64,000 nucleotides of DNA from Lantana camara (lineage: Eukaryota > Streptophyta > Magnoliopsida > Lamiales > Verbenaceae). The DNA lies in NCBI GenBank assembly GCA_037501455.1, contig CM074865.1:40344501-40408500 (forward strand). Reading direction: 5' to 3'. The position numbers and the translations under genes were made by a program. The notes under the pieces are model-generated. The model was given only the letters and a program-made list of their open reading frames with translations. It ran no database searches and was not told where the DNA came from. Of this stretch, positions 22,547 through 32,400 are shown piece after piece (position 1 is the stretch's first letter; each line of letters begins with the position of its first letter).

Positions 22547-23356
22547 TGCGTTGAGTAGAAAGGCGGGTGTAGCTAATCTGGAAGTTGGTTCTTCGAGATT
22601 GGGTTCAGAGATTCTGGTGTCAGAAACGTGGTTGGCTAATCTCACAGTTATGTCCGATTTGAAGCAATAGTTGTTGGAGGCTCATACTTCGGATACAGAG
22701 ATTCAGAAGTTGGTTGCTTGATCCAGAGATGATCCGAATTCCAAGTTCAGTTTAGATGATTCGGGTTTGTTAAGGTTTGATGCGAGAGTATGTGTCCCAA
22801 AAGAGCTCAAGAGGCTTATACTTGAGGAGGCACATCGCTCAAGGTACTCGATCCATCCGGGAGGTACAAGATGTATCAAGATTTGAGATAGTAATTCTGG
22901 TGGAGTGCCATGAAAAGGGATGTCACGAACTTTGTGAAGCGATGTCTAACATGCCAAAGGGTGAAGGCAGAGCACCAGAAGCCGGGAGGAACTCTCTAAC
23001 TGCTTCCTATTCCCGAATGGAAGTGGGAGCAAGTGACAATGGACTTCGTGTCCGGCTTGCCTAGAGTTAAAGGAGTGTTTGATGGAATATAGGTAATTAT
23101 TGACAAATTCACTAAGTCAGCCCATTTCCTCAAGGTTCGGATGTCCGACAAGGTACCAAAACTAGCCGAGTTGTACTGCAAAGAGATCGTCAGGTTACAT
23201 GGGGTTCCGGCTAGTATTGTTTCAGACCGAGATCCGAGGTTTACTTCGATCTTTTAGCAGAATCTTCAGAAGGGTTTGGGCACCCGGCTCATGTTTAGCA
23301 CCGCTTCGCATCCTCAGACCGATGGAAAATCTGAAAGGTTAATTCAATATCTCGAG
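22547..23356 (+). pseudogene. Chromovirus RNase H tail / integrase remnant
   Basis: A decayed plus-strand pol fragment. It begins within the end-of-RNase H motif ALSRK. It then follows the intact element's integrase: a zinc-finger region (PKELKRLILEEAH..), then, in shifted frames, counterparts of the [38 protein letters not shown] and [12 protein letters not shown] segments. Several stops and frameshifts are present. The upstream pol is cut off by the LTR stub at 22251-22546, the downstream part by the LTR at 23357 (candidate target duplication TCGAG at 23352-23356). This is probably the oldest layer of this nest; it is not functional. Confidence 0.8.
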
Positions 23357-25911
23357 TGTAGCACCCCGAGCGTAGGGCACCACATCCCCCGCACTAGAGC
23401 CCAACGCGTGTAGAGGAATAGAGGATCCGTACACGTATTGAACAATAGCGAACGGGTGACAGATAAAATGCACACTCTAGCTAGGCAGCCTAACCCTCAA
23501 TCAGAGTGCAAATTAATTCATATAATAGCGGAAGCGATAAATAATTCATTCCAAATTCCCAAGATCAACATAGATACATCAAAGTAGATCCAACTAACAT
23601 GATAGATTTATAAAATCTACAATGCCCAACCCGGGCCAAAATAAGTCTAAGTATCAAAGTATTCAAAGTACATAGCTTCAGAATTCATAGATATTAAACA
23701 TAACCACTGCAAATGTAGATATGAACACTCGAGCTATGAAACAAGTAAGACTCAAAAGACAAACTTGCCGCCTAGCTCGACTCCCACGGTACCTGCAACT
23801 CAAAGAAGGGGAAAAAGGGAAAAAACAACGAGGGTTAGTCCTAGTGACTAGTGAGGGAGGGTTAACACACGCACCCATAATACATATAGAGCAAAGAACA
23901 TAATCAAATCATAAAGAGATCCATAAACTGGGATTGGTTTTTGCAAGCTAAAGCATTTTTCCCGTGGTAGAATATATATATATTTAGATAATTAGAAATC
24001 CATCCCCGTTTTATAGATCGTACAAATTCACACGACTCGGCGAGTACAAGTCAATCCTCTAACTCCCACAAACAAAGACATAATCAAAACCAAATTCATA
24101 AACCATCCTTTCTCCAGGTGATAGAAGGGTTGACAGCCCTAAGTATCGATCAAATTCACACGAGACAAGGTTTAATCACTTCCTTGAAACCTTCGGCGGT
24201 TACTTCCACCGGCTCAAGAGAAATGCCTTTCCTTAACCTCCCAAGGTTAGGCGAGACTCTCAAAGGAAAATGTTGATGGAAGAGCTCGGTGACCCCTCTG
24301 CCATCCCGAGATACCATACCATTCTCCGGGTCCAAATCATAGTTCAAAAAAATGATATTTTCCGACAAAGCTTATCTTTCAAAGCCAAAGCTCGCTTACA
24401 CACACACACACGTATCAAAGATTTTCAAATTAAACATAAATAGCTTATATACATATACAAACGGTTTTCAAAGTCTTATAACAAATGGAACGAGTCCCCA
24501 AAGTACATATCATACATGTTTTAGGTTATTATATCTAAAAGAATAAAAACCTCACTTTCCGAACGTGTAGTGGTGACAAAAGAAAGAGAACCGGACGCCT
24601 AAGGAGGAACCTCGTCGTCAATAGGAGGGTCAACTGGACAAAACAAACAAGAACGGATACTCTTAGACTCAAAATGTACCATATAGACGCTCGGCAAATG
24701 TGTATGCATGTATATGATGCAAATGAAATGAAATGAATTCATATTTAAATCATACAAGGTCAACTTTTGCATATTAGGTCATATTTCACAAACGAGGGCA
24801 TATATCAAACTATAAATTCATAAAATAAAGCTTAACACATAATATATCATATTAACATAATATATAAGTCATAAACGAACCACATAAAGCGAGCAAACAT
24901 AGGAAAAATGAAGAAAGCAAACATGCAAACATGCAGGGGTGGTCGAGGCCCCTATCCAAACTCTTCAATGTTTGGTAGCGGTCGCGACCAAAAAGTCAAG
25001 AACGGGGCCAAAAATGGTCGCGGCCACTACCTCAAAACAATGTATTGGAGGTCTCGGTCACGATCTGAAGCCTGCACAACTAGAAACTCAACCAAAAACG
25101 GGTCACGGCCCCTACCCAAATTACACTAAAAATGATTACGGCCATGACCTCCTGCGATAGCAGGGGAAAAACGAATATTCAAACCAAAAACTGTACCAAA
25201 ACTCACATGAATCCAAGCTATATCCAACTTAACACATATTAGGATGAAAATATATAAAGAATTCATCAATTTCATGCAATTTCTAAGCCTAAACACGAAG
25301 ATATAGGTGAAAGAAATGCAAGAGATACATCAATGGTCAAATCTTTCATGAAAACTTCAAAACCCTTAAATGAAAGCCAATGATTCGTTTATTCTCATAC
25401 AAAATCAGTTCATACACATATTTTAGGATTCCTTAAGATCAATTAGGATGCATAAAGTCGAACAAATCCCCAAGTGATCACCCAAATTCATCCCAAAGTA
25501 TGAAACCCTCACTATTCACAAAATTCTTCATATCATTATCAATTCTCCACCAAATTCAGAAAATAAGGGATCTAAACAAAGAGGAGAAGATGTACTAACC
25601 AATTCCAAGCTTACCTTTTGAATTTGGAGCGATTTGATGAAGATTTGAGCTCAAAAGGGTGAAAAGTGAATAGTATATTTTTGCCTCTTCTTGTATCTCG
25701 GTTTTGGCAGCAATTTTCTCTCTTTTTCCTTAAGCTTGGACAAAATGGAGGGCTAAGAGCTGAAAGGGGATTAAGTTGGGAGAGTGTGGGGCAAAGTTTC
25801 ACATTATTTGGTTAAGTATAGCTTGAGTTATGAATAAAAGAGTGCTTAAGGGTCGAAATTGCTCGCGAGGCTCGTTTTGGTCAAACTTCCTAGAGATATG
25901 TGATATTTTGG
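23357..25911 (-). mobile_element. Minus-strand chromovirus LTR, probably the 3' LTR paired with 54915-56079
   Basis: It begins TGTAGCACCCCGAGCGTAGG, as does the LTR at 54915, and the two stay alignable over the roughly 1.16 kb available, by eye around 90% or better. In the minus sense it has a candidate donor CAAAAG|GTAAGC (GT at 25614-25613), then palindrome cluster E (24936-25156). It is cut at 25911, where sequence switches within a base or two to the interior of an Athila LTR, so its U3 edge is missing. Confidence 0.75.
24936..25156 (-). repeat. LTR palindrome cluster E (decayed GGTCGCGGCCGCGACC word)
   Basis: Six decayed units including GGTAGCGGTCGCGACC (24974-24989), GGTCGCGGCCACTACC (25016-25031), GGTCTCGGTCACGATC (25050-25065) and GGTCACGGCCCCTACC (25101-25116). 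All are a few steps from GGTCGCGGCCGCGACC, and many of the differences are C-to-T or G-to-A at CpG. Confidence 0.75.
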
Positions 25912-26087
25912 TCCCAACTTCTTCACGCAACTACTCGAATTTTGCACTTCTTTGAGCCTTTCCTCCTCTTTCCTACAATTGAACCAATTGATTTATTAAG
26001 CTACAAAATTCAGCACAAAAGGGGTAGGAATAGTAATATAAGTCCTATTAAAATCACCAATAGAAACATGAAAATCCGGACTTATCA
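25912..26087 (-). repeat. Athila 3' LTR remnant (176 of about 1312 bp)
   Basis: Only the U3 edge survives, ending ACTTATCA (reverse complement of TGATAAGT). It matches 36161-36336. About 1.1 kb of the LTR is missing on the left. Confidence 0.88.
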
Positions 26088-26101
26088 ACTCCCCCAAACT
26101 T
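26088..26101 (-). promoter_or_regulatory. Athila polypurine tract
   Basis: ACTCCCCCAAACTT reads AAGTTTGGGGGAGT on the minus strand, directly against the 3' LTR start TGATAAG. This is the expected plus-strand DNA primer. Confidence 0.9.
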
Positions 26102-26113
26102 ACTCATTGCTCG

Positions 26114-27555
26114 CCCTCGAGCAAGAATTAACAACACCACAAAATAAAAACAAGGGGAGAAACCACTACCCAACACATATGCCTTGAAGTAGAATATACT
26201 TAAGTTTAATCCTTTTCCGATTCTCAGCTTGCAATTCATGAAGCCACAAATTGGTTCAATGCACATACATTCACATCTCGTGCACAATTCAAAACACATA
26301 TTACCATTACCGTATTCTCGTGTTGTGTGTGTATGAAGTATGAGTAACAATTGATGATAATTCAGATCAACTTAGCAACATACACAAGATGCATTCAAGA
26401 ATTCTATCAGTTGGTTTTTCTCCCCTATCTCCACTATTATAAACAAATGTCAACTCAGAGTCGGTAGGGCTTTTCTAGGCTTGTAACGTAAGGCTTGGGT
26501 AAGGGTAGGATATTTTTGGTAAACAATAGCTCAAACACCCAAGATTTACTTGTGTTAGATTAAGTTGGAGAATTCAAACATAGAGATAACTTGACACAAC
26601 TTCCCCCAAACTTATTCAGCCCAATACTTTTTCTTTTTTTTTTTTTTTCTTCTCTTTTTGCCTTTTCTTTTTTTCCTGAGCCTTGCAATCATTCCTTTTC
26701 TTATTCTGTTCTTTTCTTTTCTTGCCTTTTTTTTTCTTTTCTATATTTTCCCTTTTGCTTCTTTTTCTCTTTTTTTTTTTTTTTTCATCACATCACACCC
26801 CTCCAAATTTTTCATGACAATCCTTTCTCCACCAATTTGATCAAATGCGTCAAAACACAAGCTCTAAGGTGCAAAATTGGTAGGATTTCAAAACATTGTG
26901 CCTTGGGCTAGTTTATGTGGCTAATGAAAAGAACAAGCACAATGTGGCTAAAAAGGGGCCAATGGGTATGATTTACAACAAAAAGGCAAATAAGGCTCCA
27001 AAATAATGCAAAAGATGGCCTACGTCATTCTCTTAATTTCACATTATCTATAGTTCACTTCAATAAGGGATCAAACCACTTCTAGTATTTCGAATGAACC
27101 TATGCATCCACCATGTTTTTCCAAATCATCAACAATTATCACTCATACTTTGTGCTCAGATTTTTTAGAATACAAATAACAACAACAATGCCTCAAAAGC
27201 ACACTTAATGATCATGCATGAACAAATTCCCAATTAATTTCATCACTCCAAGCATAATATCATCATAGAATCAAGATTTAACTCAAGCATACTTATTCCA
27301 CAAAAGGATATTCTATCAATTTGGGTAGATACACTGCACATTCTCACACATTCATCTAACTCAACTTAACTTTGCCAAAAGATCAGAAATTCAGAAATTC
27401 CAGAAATTCCCCCCAAACTTAATTTCTATTTTGTCCTCAAAATATCAGCATCCTAACAACCCAAAACGCAATGAAGTAAAATAAAATAACAGTCCTACAA
27501 CAACTAAAGACATGAAAGTAAAGCAGGAAGTAAGAGCTAAGGAAAGAAAGCACCC
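26114..27555 (-). mobile_element. Athila 3' non-coding region with two further polypurine tracts
   Basis: About 1.4 kb without a plausible ORF. AAGTTTGGGGGAA recurs at 26613-26601 and AAGTTTGGGGGGAA at 27420-27407, so there are three copies of the tract between the env-position ORF and the LTR. A T-rich tract (T9-T20 runs) spans 26630-26790. The plus ORF at 26591-26911 is a translation of that tract and is not a gene. Confidence 0.75.
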
Positions 27556-28641
27556 TTAGTTTTGATCATCATCGTCCTCCTCCTGCTCTACTTCCGGCGG
27601 ACAGACTGGAGCTGTTGACGAGTTGCCCATAGCATAAAACTCCGGTGGGAGTGGAACGTACTCTGCAGTTGGGATATTCAAGCTCGCAGCAAATTTTTCA
27701 TTCCATTGCCTATTGTAATTCCATTGGGCCTGCAGGTTTTGCTCCAATCTATCAATTCGCCGTGCTGTGGATGTATAGGATGGTTTCGGTGCTAGGGGCC
27801 TCGCTGTGGTTGCAGTGGCTCGTAGGGATTCCGGTGTAATGAAGGAATCAGGTGGAATCTTGATTTCATTCCCGTTAGGTCTCACGCCCGCGTCATAGGC
27901 CAAACTAGTTATTAATTGCTGGAAAACTAGTCCCTCTCTCATGCCACCGAGTGAACATCGTCTGATTTCGGAGTTCAATAAATAACCAATATTCACCCGG
28001 CTTCCCGCACAAATCCCATACATTAAAACGACTCTGTCGCGGTGTACATCACTAACATGAATGCTTGGCATCAATCGAGCCGACACGAATTTAAACAAAC
28101 AACGTGCCTCATCTGTGAGCTCGCGGGGAGGAAAGCTCTTCACACGACTATACAGTCCACTACAGAACTCTACCGGGCGACCACACAACCGAGTAGTGAC
28201 CTGATCCATTGTTATCTATCTGTCATGAATATATAGTACATCTCTCCATTGGTAAGTTTCGGGGTCATTTATCGCTGCCTCTTCTTCCGGAATAGCATAA
28301 AAGTTGTTGATAGTGTCGGGGTCAAACGGGACTTGCTTTCCTCGCACGAACACGGTGTCTTCTGATGTAAATTTCAAATTCGCATAAAATTCTCTCACAA
28401 TTTCTTGTACCCCCGGTCGTGGAGTTTCCAAAAAGAAAGGCCAATACCTTGATTCTGAATCAAACCCAATCGGTTGCATTCCTCTTTCCTTGATGAAGGG
28501 CCTCTTAATCACATTTTCATTGTAGAACTCTTCAGCCTCATAGCAAATAAACCGATTGCTGTCAAATGGCATCCCATTATATTCTTCTGATGGTTCGTTG
28601 ACAACCGGCACTTTCTTGGCTCTACCCATTATACACAGCAA
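27556..28641 (-). pseudogene. Env-position ORF of Athila (putative plant transposon protein type)
   Basis: One 361-codon frame with a single internal TAG at 28218-28216. The first part (141 codons) opens MLCIMGRAKK and has the motifs RFICYEAEEFY and KGQVPFDPDTINNFYAI-like (RGKQVPFDPDTIN). The second (217 codons from the next ATG at 28209) has VKSFPPRELTDEARCLFKFV, a predicted helical stretch RRIDRLEQNLQAQWNYNR, and an acidic tail EVEQEEDDDDQN. This arrangement and the FPPxELTxEAxxxFxFV pattern are typical of the ORF found downstream of pol in Athila relatives, often labelled env-like or putative plant transposon protein. I see no signal peptide or transmembrane segment, so an envelope role is not supported by sequence. 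Biochemical function is unknown. Confidence 0.8.
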
Positions 28642-29459
28642 TCCAGAAGTCTAGCCACAAAAATTCTATACCCTAACTTCAATTGACCCCCAAAAAATTT
28701 TGCACAATAATTCCAGAAATTAGGCCAAAATCAGATGAATTCCTCACAAGTTCGTAGCCTTAACCGTAAATTACATGTAATCCTGAACAATTTCTGACTT
28801 AAGAACACATACCCTCCTTTCACGAGATAATCTTCAAACTCTTGAGGTCGGAACTGTAGTGTACGGTGATGGGTTTGTTGCTCGCGGCTGAATTTTCAGA
28901 AAATGGCGGTCGTCGATCGTCGGAGGGAGGGTGCCGTACGGGGGTTGTTGGTGTTTGTTGGTGGAGGAGACGAAGGTAGATCTGCTTGTATAGTGGCGGT
29001 GCGGTGGGAATGGCGGTGGAAGGTGGTTTGTGGTGGTTATTGTCGAAGGGTGAGAGAATGGCAAGAGAGTGGCTGCGAGGGTTATGTCGTGCTTTTGGAG
29101 GAAAAGAATTTGGGGCTAGGGTTGGGCTTTTAATTAAAAGCCAATTTTTCTTAAAAAAGTTTGGGTAGGTACTCTAAATACTCAGAATCCAATACTTAAA
29201 AGTACAGGCCCCTTTTTTTTTTAGCTTCTCGTCAAGAGTTTGAGTAGATGCCCAAAATACTTGACTTCTCATATGTAAAAGTACAGGGATTTTCTCGAGA
29301 ATTTCCTCCCTTAGCCTCTTCCTTTAGGTAAATACTCAATTCATTTCAGTCTGATACTTAAACTCTCAGACCCTTATATCCTCCATCCAAGCCTGATCTC
29401 CATCTGCACAAACAACCAAACAACAAATAAGGGCAATTACTCAAGAACTTCACAAATCA
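28642..29459 (-). mobile_element. Athila spacer between pol and the env-position ORF
   Basis: Non-coding. It contains a GC-rich patch at 28850-29110 and two copies of TAAAAGTACAGG (29197-29208, 29276-29287), which also occurs twice in the Athila LTR (36037-36048, 36117-36128). Part of the spacer is therefore probably LTR-derived. The small minus ORF 28834-29064 is low-complexity (proline, threonine, histidine) and I do not call it a gene. Confidence 0.6.
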
Positions 29460-32400
29460 TCACTTAATACACAAAACACAAACAACGAAAGCAATAAAGC
29501 TTTGGGTTGCCACCCAAAAAGCGCTTCCTTTATAGTCATCAACCGGACTCTGGAAAATGGACCAAGGGTTGCTCAATGGAATTGAGGTGTGCTCTCGATC
29601 AATGTCACCACCCCAATAATGCTTCAATCGCTGCCCGTTAACCATAAACGATCCATTTATCTTGTTATCAATCAGCTCGACAGCTCCATGTGACAGAACT
29701 TTTCCCACAATGAAAGGTCCGGACCAACGAGACTTAAGTTTTCCCGGAAATAACTTTAATCACGAATTGAACAAAAGAACCTGTTGGCCTGGCTCAAATT
29801 GTCTTCCCACAATTCTCTTATCATGCCATTGTTTCGTCTTTTCCTTGTAAAGCTTTGCATTCTCATAAGCATTTAGGCGAAACTCATCAATCTCGTTTAG
29901 TTGCAAGCATCTTTTTTTTCCTGCCACTTGTGCATCCATGTTGAGTTGCTTGAGAGCCCAATATGCCTTGTGTTCTAACTCCAATGGAAGATGGCATGGT
30001 TTTCCAAAAACTAGACGATACGGTGACATCCCAATAGGAGTTTTGTAGGCGGTACGGTAAGCCCACAAAGTATCATCCAATTTCTTTGACCAATCCTTGC
30101 GAGAAGCATTCACCGTTTTCTCCAGGACTTGCTTCACTTCTCGATTGGAGATTTCCACTTGTCCGCTTGTTTGGGGGTGGTACGGAGTTGCCACTTTATG
30201 CTTGATTCCGTATTTGCTTAAGAGTGATTCCATCAATCTGTTACAAAAGTGAGTGCCTCCATCACTTATAATTGCCCTCGGGGTACCAAAGCGTGCAAAG
30301 ATATTCTTCTTTACCAAATTCACAACCACTTTTGCATCGTTTCGGACACAGGCAATTGCTTCCACCCATTTGGACACATAATCCACTGCAACTAAAATAT
30401 ATGAATTTCCAAAGGACGGAACAAAAGGGCCCATAAAATCAATCCCCCACACATCGAATAACTCCACTTCAAGGATATTAGTAAGTGCCATTTCTTGACA
30501 TCTCCCTATATTTCCTGTTCTTTGGCACCTATCACAATGAAAAACAAATACATGAGCATCCTTGAATAAATTAGGCCAATAAAAACCTGATTGAAGCACT
30601 TTCGCAGCTGTTCGATCTCCTGCGAAATGGCCTCCGTACGGTAAAGAATGACACTTTTCAAGAATTTCTTGCATTTCACCCTCCGGAACACAACGGCGTA
30701 CCACCTGATCTGAACAGGACTTAAAAAGAAATGGATCATCCCATAAATATGATTTAACATCATGAAAGAATTTCTTTTTCTTTTGATAATCAAAGTCATG
30801 AGGAACAACTCCACTCACAAGATAATTCACAATATCAGGAAACCACGGCACTTTCCCATCAAGTAAAAATAATTTTTCGTCCGGGAATTGATCATTTATT
30901 AAGGTTGTATTTTGGTTAGAAATAGGATTTTCCAACCTTGGTAGATGATCTGCTATTTGATTTTCTGATCCTTTTCTATCCCGAATCACTAGATCAAATT
31001 CTTGAAGGAGAAGAACCCAACGAATCAAGCGTGGTTTTGAATCCTTCTTCTCGATCAAGTATTTGATTGCAGAGTGATCAGTATATACTATTACCTTTGT
31101 TCCCACAAGATACCTTCGAAACTTATCAAAGGCAAAGACCACAACCAATAGTTCCTTCTCCGTAGTTGTGTAGTTTAATTGTGCTCCTTTTAAGGTCTTG
31201 CTAGCATAATAAATAGAGTGAAAGACCTTGTTCCTTCTTTGACCCAAAACTGCTCAAATAGCAAAATCACTCGCATCACACATCAATTCAAACGACACTT
31301 CCCAATCTGGTACAACAATAATAGGGGCTGACACCAATCTTGATCTTAATTCCTTGAATGCCTCCAAACATCTTTCATCAAATTGAAACTGGGCATCTTT
31401 CTCTAACAAATTGCATAAAGGCTTAGCAATTTTAGAGAAATCTTTAATGAACCTTCGATAGAACCCCGCATGCCCAAGAAAACTTCTCACGCCTTTTACG
31501 GAAGAAGGTGGAGGTAGCTTTTCAATGGTTTCAATCTTTGCTTTATCCACTTCTATGCCTTTGCTTGATACTTTGTGTCCGAGAACTATGCCTTCTTGAA
31601 CCATAAAGTGACACTTCTCCCAATTTAACACTAAGTTTGTCTTTTCGCATCTCTTAAGTACCGCTGCAAGATTTTTTAGGCACTCATCAAATGAATTCCC
31701 AAAAACCGAAAAGTCGTCCATGAATACTTCCAAGAAATCCTCCACCATATCCGTGAAAATCGCCATCATACATCTTTGAAATGTTGCCGGTGCGTTACAT
31801 AATCCAAATGGCATTCGACGGAATGCAAAAGTGCCAAATGGACAAGTAAAGACCGTCTTCTCTTGATCCTCGGGCGCGATAACGATCTGGTTATACCCCG
31901 ATTAGCCGTCAAGGAAACAATAGTATTCTTTTCCCGTTAGCCTATCAAGCATCTGATCGATAAATGGCAACGGAAAATGATCCTTCCTTGTAGCCTTGTT
32001 TAACTTTCTGTAATCCATACAAACACGCCAACCCGTAACGGTTCTTGTTGGAATGAGTTCATTAGCATCATTTGTAATAACTGTCATTCCTCCCTTCTTT
32101 GGTACACATTGAACCGGGCTAACAAACCGACTATCGGATATTGGATATATGATTCCGGCATCCAACCACTTGATGATCTCTTTCTTCACCACTTCTTTCA
32201 TAATCAGATTTAGCCGACGTTGATGCTCAATAGAAGTTGCCTTTTCATCTTCCAAAAGAATCTTGTGCATACAAAATGATGGGCTAATTCCCTTGATATC
32301 TGCAATTGTCCATCCTAGAGCTCCTTTGTGTTCACGCAGCACTCTAAGCAATTTCTCAACCTGCAATTCAGAAAGAGAGGTCGAAATTATGACAGGCAAT

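Noticed and set aside
17463..22551. 17468-22546 as one complete minus element bounded by a target duplication
   Set aside because: Flanks TGTAT and TGCGT do not match, and the LTR edge at 22546 belongs to a different family from that at 20104.
26591..26911. 106-codon Phe/Ser-rich ORF with apparent membrane segments
   Set aside because: It is a translation of a T-rich simple-sequence tract in the Athila 3' region, on the strand opposite to the element.
28903..29133. Plus-strand ORF (MAVVDRRREG...) in the Athila spacer
   Set aside because: Antisense to the element, short, low-complexity and matching no family I recognise.
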